Under the pieces are notes generated by a model. It saw only the letters and a list, made by a program, of their open reading frames with translations. It was not told the DNA's origin and did not search any database. Positions 53,314 to 61,546 of a DNA stretch of 64,000 bases are shown here, piece by piece. The position numbers and the translations under genes were made by a program. Positions within the stretch are counted from its first letter, which is position 1. Each line of letters opens with the position of its first letter. Origin of the DNA: Pseudomonas wenzhouensis (GTDB lineage Bacteria; Pseudomonadota; Gammaproteobacteria; Pseudomonadales; Pseudomonadaceae); NCBI RefSeq assembly GCF_021029445.1, contig NZ_CP072610.1:1178001-1242000 (forward strand), written 5' to 3'.

Positions 53314-54490
53314 CGAATTTGATCTGGATGAGCTGGAAGCGGAGCTTTCCGATTTCGCCGCTTCAGACAAGAAGACCGGCCGCACTCCTCGCGAGGAGCG
53401 CATCATTGCCGGCTTCGAAGACATTCAGCGTTTTGTTGAGGAGCACGGCCATGCGCCGCGCCACGGCGATGATAAAGACATCTTCGAGCGCCTGTATGCC
53501 GTGCGCCTGGATCGCCTGCGCGATCAGGAAGAATGCCGCACCCTGCTCATGCCTCTCGACCATCAGGGCCTACTGAATGCGTTTGAGGTGCGGGAGCCAC
53601 AAGGCGACTACACCATGACGGACGACGAACTGTTGGCGGAACTGGCCGGCGACGACGAGGGGGCGGATATTCAGAACCTACGTCATGTTCGCAGCAATGC
53701 CGAAAAACGTGAGGCCGAGGAGATTGCACAACGCGAGCGTTGCGAGGACTTTGAGCGGTTCCAGCCGCTGTTTGAGCAAGTGCAGCGCGAGCTGCAGTCG
53801 GGCGTTCGAGTTACCCGCACCTTCATCCGGGATGCGAGCATTGAGGAAGGCCAGTTCTTCATTCTCGGTGGGCAGACGGTGTATGTCGCTGATGTTGGCG
53901 AGACCTTCAAAGCTCCGAATGGTGAGAGCGATGCCCGGCTAAGGGTGATCTATTCCAACGGTACGGAAAGCAATCTACTGCGTAGATCCTTGCAGCGAGC
54001 ACTCTACAAGGACGATGCCGGTCGGCGCATTACCGAGGCGGATGCAGGTCCGTTGTTTGGCGACGCATCGGAACCCGATGACATTGAGAGCGGCACCATC
54101 TACGTGCTGCGCAGCCACTCAACGCACCCTTTCGTGGCTGAGCATCGCAAGCTGATCCACAAGATCGGTGTCACCGGTGGCAAAGTGGAAACACGTATCG
54201 CCGGGGCTGATAAGGATGCCACCTACCTGTTGGCGGATGTTGAGGTGGTCGCCACCTATAAACTGCACAACATCAACCGGACGCGGATGGAAAACCTCTT
54301 CCACCGCCTGTTCAGCCCTGCCCAGATTGAGCTGACGATCCCTGATCGCTTCGGAAATCCAGTCAAACCTAGAGAGTGGTTTCTCGTGCCGCTGCACGTT
54401 ATCAACGAGGCTGTTGAGCGTATTCGCGATGGTTCAATTGCTGGCGTTATTTACGATCCCAAGTCGGCAACGTTGCGAAGTGCCGGCTGA
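53306..54490 (+). CDS. GIY-YIG nuclease-domain protein
   Basis: This 394-residue protein has a GIY-YIG fold at about residues 260-380: GTIYVLRSHSTHPF (the GIY-equivalent strand), HKIGVTGGKVETRIAGADKD (the YIG-equivalent with catalytic-type Arg), VEVVATYKLHNINRTRMENL with the metal-binding Glu, and LFHRLFSPAQIELTIPDRFG. This is the T5orf172-like branch. The N-terminal ~250 residues are acidic and helical (LDELEAELSDFAASDKKTGR, then RNAEKREAEEIAQ-like stretches) and may contact the helicase. ATG 53306 overlaps the helicase stop. It is the likely DNA-cutting subunit of the set. Confidence 0.87.
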   Translation: MANEFDLDELEAELSDFAASDKKTGRTPREERIIAGFEDIQRFVEEHGHAPRHGDDKDIFERLYAVRLDRLRDQEECRTLLMPLDHQGLLNAFEVREPQGDYTMTDDELLAELAGDDEGADIQNLRHVRSNAEKREAEEIAQRERCEDFERFQPLFEQVQRELQSGVRVTRTFIRDASIEEGQFFILGGQTVYVADVGETFKAPNGESDARLRVIYSNGTESNLLRRSLQRALYKDDAGRRITEADAGPLFGDASEPDDIESGTIYVLRSHSTHPFVAEHRKLIHKIGVTGGKVETRIAGADKDATYLLADVEVVATYKLHNINRTRMENLFHRLFSPAQIELTIPDRFGNPVKPREWFLVPLHVINEAVERIRDGSIAGVIYDPKSATLRSAG

Positions 54491-54616
54491 GCCGAACATT
54501 TGTCCCGTGAACATTTGTTCCCTGCAAGCATGCTGGAAGTAACGACCTTGTTTCTCGGCTGGTTGTGGAGATCAGATTTGGTAGAGTCTCTCCTTCTCAC
54601 AGAAGGAGTGCTTTAG

Positions 54617-54931
54617 ATGGGATTCTTTATCGAGTGTCGCCGTGGGGCTGAGATTTCGCATGACAGGATTAAGTCAAAGATCAGCCATACTGAGATTCAA
54701 CAGCTCCCAGATGAGACGGAGATGGTTTCCAGCCCTCGTTTCAAGGGGGATGATGAAGAATGGAGAGCGTCGTTTGCCGCACAAACCAAGCAAGGTTCGA
54801 TCACTTGGCATGTTCTGTTTACCATGGGGGACGCTGATCCTAGCTTGGGGGAGGTGTCTCTTGCCAGCGCGCCGGCAGGCGTAGTTGTGGAATTGGATCC
54901 AGAGTTCGCTATCACGTACGCGGATGACTGA
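54617..54931 (+). CDS. Small protein, unknown
   Basis: This 104-residue protein follows a strong AGAAGGAG ribosome site: MGFFIECRRGAEISHDRIKS, then FKGDDEEWRASFAAQTKQGS and GVVVELDPEFAITYADD. Acidic, mixed alpha-beta, no membrane span or known motif. It lies 127 bp after the GIY-YIG gene on the same strand and is probably a separate unit. Function unknown. Confidence 0.7.
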   Translation: MGFFIECRRGAEISHDRIKSKISHTEIQQLPDETEMVSSPRFKGDDEEWRASFAAQTKQGSITWHVLFTMGDADPSLGEVSLASAPAGVVVELDPEFAITYADD

Positions 54932-55008
54932 ACCGATCAGACATCGCACAAAAAATAAAGAATGTCCCGCGCCGCTAGATGCAGGACATTCGTTGCTACG
55001 TAGGTCTG

Positions 55009-55617
55009 TCACTGTGTCGGCAGACCGCACTCCTCAAGGATTTGACGGATCATGTAGTAATCTTCCAGCGGTGCGCCTGTTTTGCTCTCAATGGCATTTA
55101 CGGCGTCGTCGTGGCAGGCGTCGGTGCCGTATTTGGCGATGTTTACCAAAGGCTCGTAAGGTGCGTCGCCTCTGTCCGGTCCTACATCTCCACGATATGC
55201 AGTGGTGTGACCATTGCTGTCATAGCCCAGATACCAACCCGATTCGATGATGAAGTAACCGTTGACACCTTTACCCACCATCGTGCCCTTCGGAAACCCA
55301 GGCTGATTCGAGATAGTGGCGCAGCCGTATTGGTCGCAGAGCACGTTCAATGAGCCGGGTACTTCTTCCAATGTCTTGGTGCCGGTCTGGGTGTCGATGA
55401 AGGGCAGGCGCTTGATCCGTGGCGTACGGTCGCCTGCAGGGCGGCAGTCGTAACTACCGATGCTTCTGTGTTTCGTGGTTGAGCAGCTAAAGACGTTCTC
55501 GCCAACAACGTAGTCCACCTCACGCTGCTGGGCCGTGGCGATGTTGCTCGCTGTGACGGCAGTGATCAGCGTGGCAGCAAAGCCGAAAATCAGTTTGGGG
55601 TTTGTGGTCAGGTTCAT
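55009..55617 (-). CDS. Secreted/periplasmic protein, unknown
   Basis: This 202-residue protein starts at ATG 55617 behind GGGAG. A signal peptide is clear (NPKLIFGFAATLITAVTASN then IATAQ). The mature part has several Cys residues (CSTTKHRSIGSYDC, CDQYGC, ACHDDA, EECG), consistent with disulfides in the periplasm. No known domain. It is in the same orientation as the next gene upstream (55669-56013), probably one unit. Confidence 0.75.
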   Translation of the reverse strand: MNLTTNPKLIFGFAATLITAVTASNIATAQQREVDYVVGENVFSCSTTKHRSIGSYDCRPAGDRTPRIKRLPFIDTQTGTKTLEEVPGSLNVLCDQYGCATISNQPGFPKGTMVGKGVNGYFIIESGWYLGYDSNGHTTAYRGDVGPDRGDAPYEPLVNIAKYGTDACHDDAVNAIESKTGAPLEDYYMIRQILEECGLPTQ

Positions 55618-55668
55618 GATCGAACTCCCTTCGTATGTTGAGCGGCTGGCCACTCGATATGGGGTGGG

Positions 55669-56013
55669 TTACTTCTTCTTTTTCTTGTAGCGAACGACGA
55701 TCCGGTTATGCACCGGGTACTTCTCGATCTCGTAGTCGGGGTTGAAGGTCAGCAGGTTGTGCACGGCAATACTGGTCGCCGAGAGCAATCCGAATGCCCC
55801 CGTGACACCTCCTGCAAAACTGCCGGCTGCTAGACCCACGCGGCCTACGGTGTATACGCGGCAGGTCAGTCCAGTGACCTCGATCTTGCTTTCGACCAGG
55901 CGAACGGCTTCGATCAACTTGCCGCTGAGGCCTACGACCTCAAACGACTCTTTGCGGCTGATGAGTTGAGGCAACTTGGCGGTGGCCAAGTCGTCGAATG
56001 TCAGTTGTGTCAT
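55669..56013 (-). CDS. Small membrane protein, unknown
   Basis: This 114-residue protein has a soluble N-terminus (MTQLTFDDLATAKLPQLISR), a Gly/Ala-rich hydrophobic segment (VGLAAGSFAGGVTGAFGLLS) and a strongly basic tail (VRYKKKKK). ATG 56013 follows GAGACC. Found upstream of the secreted protein gene on the same strand. Family not recognised. Confidence 0.7.
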   Translation of the reverse strand: MTQLTFDDLATAKLPQLISRKESFEVVGLSGKLIEAVRLVESKIEVTGLTCRVYTVGRVGLAAGSFAGGVTGAFGLLSATSIAVHNLLTFNPDYEIEKYPVHNRIVVRYKKKKK

Positions 56014-56161
56014 GGTGAAGGTCTCGCTTATTGCGCAATGAAGGGTTTTGCAGTGTCGACTTAGATGGATGCTTATCGACTCTATGGGTTGGATAACAAC
56101 CTTTGAAGCCCTTCATGTCAAGAGGATGGCATTCGACCATTCAGGTTGACCTGGAGGGTGT

Positions 56162-56509
56162 ATGCCGAAGTCTGAAGAAACGAACCTGGCCAAAGTGGTG
56201 GGCTTGGCGATTGCCAGGCAGCGCATGCTGTGCGAACTGACTCAAGAGCAGGTCGCCGAACGGCTGGGGATTGGTGGTGAAGCGGTGTCGCGTATCGAGC
56301 GTGGCATCGTGATGCCGAACATCGAGCGCCTGATGCAGTTCGCTGAGATATTTGGCTGTGAGGCTACGGATCTGCTGACCCAAGCCAGCCACCGGCCTGA
56401 AGACCAGGCCGTGCGTATCAGCCAGATGCTCAACCAGCTCACACCAGCAGATCGTCAGCTGGTGCTGGAGATGATCGAGCGTCTCACCCAACGCCTGAGT
56501 CAGGATTGA
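56162..56509 (+). CDS. XRE-family transcriptional regulator
   Basis: This 115-residue protein has a Cro/C1-type helix-turn-helix: LTQEQVAERLGIGGEAVSRI then ERGIVMPNIERLMQFAEIFG, and a helical C-terminus (PADRQLVLEMIERLTQRLSQ). ATG 56162 has GGAGGGTGT upstream. It is divergent from 55669-56013, which it may control. Its 3' end overlaps the convergent gene 56484-56834 by 26 bp. Confidence 0.88.
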   Translation: MPKSEETNLAKVVGLAIARQRMLCELTQEQVAERLGIGGEAVSRIERGIVMPNIERLMQFAEIFGCEATDLLTQASHRPEDQAVRISQMLNQLTPADRQLVLEMIERLTQRLSQD

Positions 56510-56834
56510 GTTCAGGTTTGGGCGCCCGTTTAAACAGCGCCCCGCAACGCAGGCACAGGCAGTCGTGTTGCATAAACTGAAAGCGCCGGGTGTCTTGCAG
56601 AAAGGGTTGGTTCTCAGCCCATTGCCGCTGAGCCAGTTCAATCCCTTCCGTCACAAATCTCAGCACCTGTTCCAGGTTGATCGGCTTCACTTCAGGTGAT
56701 GCAGCCTCTGGGTCGGACGGTCGCCGTGCCGCAGTCATAAAACCGCCTATGACGCTGGCCAGCATGACCAGCGTGCCGACCGCTTCGTTGGACAACACAG
56801 CGGATGATTCACAGATCAAGCAACGTGTGGACAT
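56484..56834 (-). CDS. Small zinc-ribbon protein, unknown
   Basis: This 116-residue protein has CLIC near the start and CLCLRCGALFKRAP near the end, four or more Cys likely binding zinc. In between is a short hydrophobic stretch (VGTLVMLASVIGGFMTAARR) and a helical region. It overlaps the XRE gene tail-to-tail. Probably part of the minus-strand accessory module that continues with RadC. Function unknown. Confidence 0.65.
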   Translation of the reverse strand: MSTRCLICESSAVLSNEAVGTLVMLASVIGGFMTAARRPSDPEAASPEVKPINLEQVLRFVTEGIELAQRQWAENQPFLQDTRRFQFMQHDCLCLRCGALFKRAPKPELNPDSGVG

Positions 56835-56876
56835 GATCGCTCCTCGGGGCGTGATGGTGCCCGCAGCAAAGGGTGG

Positions 56877-57374
56877 TTAGAGCAAGCCCTGTTCAGCCAG
56901 CGACACGATGCCTTCTGACCCCACGATGAAGTGATCCAACGTGGTGGTGCCAACCATGGCCAGAGCGTTTTTGAGTGTCTGCGTCAGGCGTATATCTGCC
57001 TGGCTGGGCGAGGGATCGCCGGAAGGATGGTTGTGCACCAGGATCACTGCAGCGGCGTTTTGCGCGAGCACTGTTTTGATCACTTCACGCGGATAGACGC
57101 TGGCTGCGTCGATGGTGCCGCGAAATAGCTCCTCGAAACTGATCACGCGGTGTTTGCTGTCGAGAAGCAGCACCGCGAAGACTTCGTGTGGCAGATCCTG
57201 CAGCAGCACCTGCAGGTGCTCCCTGACTTTGTGGGGATCAGTCAGCGCACGGCCTTTACTCAGTCGCTTGGTGGCCAACTGCTGGGCCATGCGCAGGATG
57301 TCGGTTTCGGTGACTGGCGAATCCACCAGGTAACTGCCGGCGACTTCACCGGCCTTGAGCTTGTGAAATTTCAT
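56877..57374 (-). CDS. radC: RadC-family (JAB/MPN-domain) protein
   Basis: This 165-residue protein is a short RadC: a JAB metalloprotease-like fold with VILVHNHPSGDPSPSQADIR (HxH ... SxxD zinc site). The N-terminal helix-hairpin-helix of chromosomal RadC is missing, as is usual for copies on plasmids and ICEs. Despite the name, a repair role is not established. It is followed upstream by the metal-binding, YqaJ and DUF932 genes on the same strand. Confidence 0.92.
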   Translation of the reverse strand: MKFHKLKAGEVAGSYLVDSPVTETDILRMAQQLATKRLSKGRALTDPHKVREHLQVLLQDLPHEVFAVLLLDSKHRVISFEELFRGTIDAASVYPREVIKTVLAQNAAAVILVHNHPSGDPSPSQADIRLTQTLKNALAMVGTTTLDHFIVGSEGIVSLAEQGLL

Positions 57375-57415
57375 GGTTTGTCTCCAGATGGCGAGCCAAG
57401 TCGGCCCGCCTGTGG

Positions 57416-58312
57416 TTAGGCAGAAGGTTCGAGCTGCTGGGATTGGGCTTCGAGTTTCTCGGCGAGTGACTGGGTGTGAACGGTGCTGTCGGGCTTCGAT
57501 GCGGAGGGTTGACCGTCCGGAAAGAACTCTTCAGCAATGGCGCTGCTGTCCTCGCCGTCATCCTCGAAGATGCCGTTGCCCAGACCGACACGCGCGGTGG
57601 CATCCAGCGCGGCTTGATCAAAACCAGCCGCCTGACGCGCCTCATCCAACTCACGCGCAGTGAGTAACGCTTGCTCGACCGTCATACCGCTGCGTAGCGT
57701 CAGATCGACGTAGAAGATCGGCGTGCCATGGCTCTGCCGGGTGGATTTGCCACGTAGACGCAGCTCCAGCGGCAGGCACGCCAGGCGATCACCCGAGATG
57801 GCCCGGAAGTACTGCAGTCGGGCAATCAGCGTACGGATACTGTTGAAGCCCGTGGTGCGAAACACGAAGCTGCCCAGGGCATCCTCATCGCCAATCACCA
57901 CATTCATTCGTCCGTAGGGCTTGCAGGCGTTGCCCTTGGCCAGAGGACAGGCATCGGGTGACGGGCAGGGCAGCGATTGAACGCCGTCCTTACCGATGCG
58001 CTTGCAGGTCTCACCATTACCGACACACACCGGTCGACCGTTCTGCCGATCAAACAAGGTGTAGTCGGCGCGGAAGTTCAGATCTGGCTCGTTGAACAAC
58101 AAGCGCACTGGGATGCTGCGCAGCTTGTCGTCTTTGCCCTGGCGCAGTTCGTCATTGAGCGGATGCAGAAGCCAGCCGTCTTTGCCCTGCACCTGAGAGG
58201 TAATGGTGAATTGGTCGTCTTTCTCCGGCAGCCGCTTGCCGTTCTTCTCGACGACCTTGCCGATGGAGATGCGCCCGAGCACGGGCGGGGTAATTGCTAG
58301 ACCTTTGAGCAT
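57416..58312 (-). CDS. Plasmid/ICE-type metal-binding protein
   Basis: This 298-residue protein starts MLKGLAITPPVLGRISIGKV. A four-Cys cluster (CVGNGETCKRIGKDGVQSLP, then CPSPDACPLAKGNACKPYG) suggests zinc or another metal site. It resembles proteins annotated as hydrolase or metal-binding on conjugative plasmids and ICEs, where they sit with YqaJ and DUF932 genes exactly as here. The C-terminus is disordered and acidic. The role is not known; a DNA-processing function is inferred from its neighbours. Confidence 0.8.
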   Translation of the reverse strand: MLKGLAITPPVLGRISIGKVVEKNGKRLPEKDDQFTITSQVQGKDGWLLHPLNDELRQGKDDKLRSIPVRLLFNEPDLNFRADYTLFDRQNGRPVCVGNGETCKRIGKDGVQSLPCPSPDACPLAKGNACKPYGRMNVVIGDEDALGSFVFRTTGFNSIRTLIARLQYFRAISGDRLACLPLELRLRGKSTRQSHGTPIFYVDLTLRSGMTVEQALLTARELDEARQAAGFDQAALDATARVGLGNGIFEDDGEDSSAIAEEFFPDGQPSASKPDSTVHTQSLAEKLEAQSQQLEPSA

Positions 58313-58400
58313 GATGGCGCTCCTTGAAAACAAAAAAGGCCAGCCAGCAGCGCGAACTGCATGGACTGGCCAAGGGGAGGGATTGAGTTGAAGAGGGTGA

Positions 58401-59405
58401 TCAGCCGATCAGAAAACGCCGGCTACCTTCTTTGAGCTTCGGATAGCGGGCCTGCAGGTAGGGCTTTTCCTGGAGCAGGCGCTCGACATCGAGCACGGTG
58501 CTGTCTTTGGCTTTGCGCCAGCTCACGTAGCCGCTGGAGAACTCAGCACGGGTCGATTCACCCATGGCCTGCTGTAGCATTTGCTTGAGCTCGGCCTCGC
58601 GTTTCTCCTTCTCGGAGATCGATTGACGTACAGCCTTCAGCTCCAGGAAGGCCGCTGCCAAGCCGGCGTTACCACTGAAGTCGACGATCTGGCCGTTGTC
58701 CTGTGGATACAGGCAACGGAGCGCCAGTTCCGCCGAGGCACTGCCATCGGCAGGTGGCGGGGTATCCGTTTCAACGTACTGCCAGAAACGGCGCTCCAAC
58801 TCGATCAGGCGAGCGATCATCTGCTCGTCCCGCTCGATGCGATGGATCTCCAGTGTTTGGCCACCGAGCAACACCGCCACATCCGCCGCCTGCTTGCCGG
58901 TGACGGCGAGCTGGTGCATCACCTGCAACTGCACATATTCGGGGACGCCTTCTTTCCAGAGGCGTGCCCCGTTTATGCCGGCTGTCTTGCATTCGAGGAT
59001 CTGCACTTCGTCTGTACCGATGACCTCGCGATCAATGTTGGCCAACATCCAGGGCAACTCCGGATTGGGATGCTGCAGCACGGCGTTGATGCGACGTACC
59101 TTGTGCTTCGTGCGCTTGCTGTAATGCCAAGCCACGATGGGCTCCAGCACGTTGCCCCAGTAAGCCGGGCTTTCTTCGTCGTGCGGGTCGGCCTTCGGCA
59201 GGTTGCTGTCGCGGCCGGTTTTCTCCAGCCACAGCTCCAACTGGGATTTGTAGGGATTGAGGCCGACCGCCGCCGCTGCATCCGAACTGCCGATGCCTTG
59301 CTTTCGGATTTGCAGCCAATCCTCGCGCGGCAGTTCCTTGGTGCTGACCAGACGCAGGGCAGGGCGTTTCTTGCTGGTGCTGCCATTCAATGACGTTGCT
59401 TTCAT
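58401..59405 (-). CDS. YqaJ-type lambda exonuclease-like nuclease
   Basis: This 334-residue protein is of the YqaJ recombinase family: EDWLQIRKQGIGSSDAAAAV then GLNPYKSQLELWLEKTGR at the N-terminus, EPIVAWHYSKRTKHKVRRIN, and the PD-(D/E)XK site with WMLANIDREVIGTDEVQILE followed by CKTAG. It should digest one DNA strand 5'-3' for single-strand annealing recombination. A long coiled coil sits near the C-terminus (SISEKEKREAELKQMLQQAM). The start was placed at ATG 59405, with AGGTGA upstream; a GTG three codons earlier is possible. Confidence 0.9.
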   Translation of the reverse strand: MKATSLNGSTSKKRPALRLVSTKELPREDWLQIRKQGIGSSDAAAAVGLNPYKSQLELWLEKTGRDSNLPKADPHDEESPAYWGNVLEPIVAWHYSKRTKHKVRRINAVLQHPNPELPWMLANIDREVIGTDEVQILECKTAGINGARLWKEGVPEYVQLQVMHQLAVTGKQAADVAVLLGGQTLEIHRIERDEQMIARLIELERRFWQYVETDTPPPADGSASAELALRCLYPQDNGQIVDFSGNAGLAAAFLELKAVRQSISEKEKREAELKQMLQQAMGESTRAEFSSGYVSWRKAKDSTVLDVERLLQEKPYLQARYPKLKEGSRRFLIG

Positions 59406-59491
59406 GGTGTTCACCTCGCGGACACAAAAACGCCCGATCAGCGCTGAACTGACCGGGCGTTATGGAGTGGATGAAGTAGAAAAGGGGAAGA

Positions 59492-60460
59492 TCAGGCGAC
59501 CATTTGCAGGGCCGCATCCAGAGCACGTTGCTTGACCTGTGCACCTTGGCCAAACCAGGCCGAGTCGAGGCGGTACTCAGTGCTGCGAGCACGACGCTCA
59601 TGGTCGACGTACTCGGTCACCGCGTTGAGCAAGCCCCAGGCAGTGCCGCGAGCCGACTCCAGATCCGAACCACGTCCGCGCCCTTCATACAGCTCCTGCA
59701 CACGGCGCAGGGCACGTTCGTTGGGCAACTGCTCGGGCAATTGTCCGGTCGGGCTGACCTCGCACAGCACGTTCATGAAGTAGCCCAAAGCCTCATGCCA
59801 TTGCACCTTGCGTTCAGCCAGCGCGCGCATGCGGTACATGAAATCGTCCCATTGCGAAACGGCGATGCCGAGTTGCTTCTTCACCACCTTCGGATCGAAG
59901 CGGGTATTGTGCGGCACCTTGATCGCACGGCTGGTGCCGTCCAGGGCCACCGTCAGGGTGTTGTTGCACACCACGCGCACAGTGGTCGGTGTTGCCGTAG
60001 TCGCTAGAGTGCCGTCACAGGAAGTCGCCAACAGCAAATAGCCGTTGACCTGATCGTGGCCCTTGATCGACGTGCCTTGCCCTGTACGTGCCAGCGCCCA
60101 GAACTTGCGACCGCCCTTTAGCACACCTGCCGTCTCCAGCTCATAGCCGGAGACCTCGGTCATATCGCGATAGAACTCCAGCACCTCGCGCGGTTGTACG
60201 GTGTGGTAGCGGTTGGAAACCACTGACAGTGGAGCCTTGGTATCGGAGCGGTAGAGCACCTTCTGTTCAGGAAAGGAATGGATCGCGCCCAGGTGACCGA
60301 CAGCATCCGATTTGAAATGAACCGGCGACTCCTGGATTTGCCAGTCCATGCCGGCCTCACGCTGCCAGACCTCGATAGGTTGCTTGCGAGGCAGGTTGTT
60401 GCCCAGGCCATGCCAGGGAGTGGTGCCGACGTAAGCCATTTGTTCGACTTGATGAACCAT
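59492..60460 (-). CDS. DUF932 phage/plasmid-like protein
   Basis: This 322-residue protein starts MVHQVEQMAYVGTTPWHGLG. DUF932 signatures are visible: KVLYRSDTKAPLSVVSNRYH, VQPREVLEFYRDM, and the C-terminal ARGTAWGLLNAVTEYVDHER. The family is found on plasmids, ICEs and phages with unknown function, usually beside recombination genes such as YqaJ. RBS AAGGAAATTC upstream. It is the penultimate upstream gene of the minus-strand module. Confidence 0.9.
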   Translation of the reverse strand: MVHQVEQMAYVGTTPWHGLGNNLPRKQPIEVWQREAGMDWQIQESPVHFKSDAVGHLGAIHSFPEQKVLYRSDTKAPLSVVSNRYHTVQPREVLEFYRDMTEVSGYELETAGVLKGGRKFWALARTGQGTSIKGHDQVNGYLLLATSCDGTLATTATPTTVRVVCNNTLTVALDGTSRAIKVPHNTRFDPKVVKKQLGIAVSQWDDFMYRMRALAERKVQWHEALGYFMNVLCEVSPTGQLPEQLPNERALRRVQELYEGRGRGSDLESARGTAWGLLNAVTEYVDHERRARSTEYRLDSAWFGQGAQVKQRALDAALQMVA

Positions 60461-60552
60461 GATGAATTTCCTTTGAGCAATAGCCGGCATAAAGCGCTGC
60501 GCATGGCGCAGCACCGGCATTTAGAGATGAATGAGATAGGAGAACGGCCGGA

Positions 60553-60894
60553 TCAGACCGGCTGATTGAAGCGGTGACCGCAGCTCAGGCAGAGGTTGTG
60601 GGCCAGCACATGACGGTCGAGTTTTTCGCCAAGCTGAGCGCCCATCGCACAACCACCAGCAGCGCCAACCAGGCCGTTGAGAATGGCCGATGACAGGGCA
60701 TTGAGGTTGACGTTAGGAGGCTTGGCTAGGGTGCTATTGGTAACAGCCGGGCCAGTGAGCAGGATGGTGCCGGCACCACGCAGCGCACCGCCCAGCATGC
60801 CGATGAAGGCAGCAATCCGCATGGCGGTGAGGTGCGTGGAGACCTGAGGAGAGCCGCAGCTCGGACAGTGCAATGACATGGTTGAAGACTCCAT
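60553..60894 (-). CDS. Small Cys-motif protein with Gly-rich membrane segment
   Basis: This 113-residue protein has LHCPSCGSPQV near the N-terminus and LCLSCGHRF at the C-terminus, making a split zinc ribbon around a Gly/Ala-rich hydrophobic hairpin (AFIGMLGGALRGAGTILLTG, GLVGAAGGCAMGAQLG). The start is uncertain: MESSTMS (60894) or the inner MSLHCPSC (60879). First gene of the minus-strand ICE-type module. Function unknown. Confidence 0.65.
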   Translation of the reverse strand: MESSTMSLHCPSCGSPQVSTHLTAMRIAAFIGMLGGALRGAGTILLTGPAVTNSTLAKPPNVNLNALSSAILNGLVGAAGGCAMGAQLGEKLDRHVLAHNLCLSCGHRFNQPV

Positions 60895-61546
60895 GGTGGG
60901 GATGTCATTGCGGTGATGTGTGGTTGAGATATTTTTGAATGTATGGATCAGTGTGCTGGCAGTTTTGCACATCAAGTAAATGACATAAAGCGGTCAGAAG
61001 CGGCCTATCGTTACCGGGAGAAGTCGCCCCCTAGAAGGCCACTGGGAACGACTACTACTGGCCGATTCTGTTGAAAATGGTGCTTCGCGGTTTTGAATAC
61101 GAACTGTAGCTGTCGACGTTGAAATCTGAGTTATTTGGTTGGAAGGAGGAATTGACTCTGAAATAGTCGTCAATCTCACTTGTATGGGAGCAGCATAGGG
61201 GGATAGAGACTCCTTTGGTCTTTACGCAGCGCTCAAAACATTCGCTTTTTAAGCTCTGAAAAGAAGGAGGTCACCGAGTATGATTTTTCAGCATGATAGG
61301 CCAGAAGCATTCCCCGATGGGGCTGCGTGTCCTGTGGGCACTGATACATACACTTTTTGGATGTTTTAAGTTAAGCATTGTAGGCGTATCTAATGTCCAT
61401 TATTTATGTAGTGGTTCTGCTAGGTGTTTTAGATTCGTATAGTTTGGTGTGAGTAATCAGCTAGATTTAATTAACTGTTAGTTACAATGATGTTTACTTG
61501 TTGTGGTGGCAGTGCTATTATCGCGCGCGTTAAGTTTTTTGGGTGG
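60895..61546. other. Intergenic region with one possible short gene
   Basis: About 650 bp where composition falls from GC-rich to AT-rich. It should carry the minus-strand promoter of the ICE-type module on the left and the promoter of the methyltransferase on the right. Only a 29-codon frame at 61280 has a good ribosome site. No repeats or RNA genes were recognised. Confidence 0.5.
61280..61369 (+). CDS. Possible 29-residue peptide with strong ribosome site
   Basis: ATG 61280 follows GAAGGAGGTCACCGAGT, an almost ideal Shine-Dalgarno at good distance. The frame MIFQHDRPEAFPDGAACPVG then TDTYTFWMF ends at TAA 61367-61369. No family is recognised. It may be a leader peptide, or the remaining start of a deleted gene. 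Confidence 0.3.
   Translation: MIFQHDRPEAFPDGAACPVGTDTYTFWMF

Noticed and set aside
36372..54490. Calling the whole run a BREX system
   Set aside because: The WYL regulator and an adenine methyltransferase fit, but PglZ, BrxC, BrxA and BrxL-type genes are absent, and nuclease-type genes are present instead.
54492..54524. SOS box from GAACATTTGTCCC...GAACATTTGTTCC direct repeat
   Set aside because: GAAC-N4-GTTC is the Gram-positive LexA site. Pseudomonas LexA uses CTGT-N8-ACAG, and the gene that follows is not a damage-response gene.
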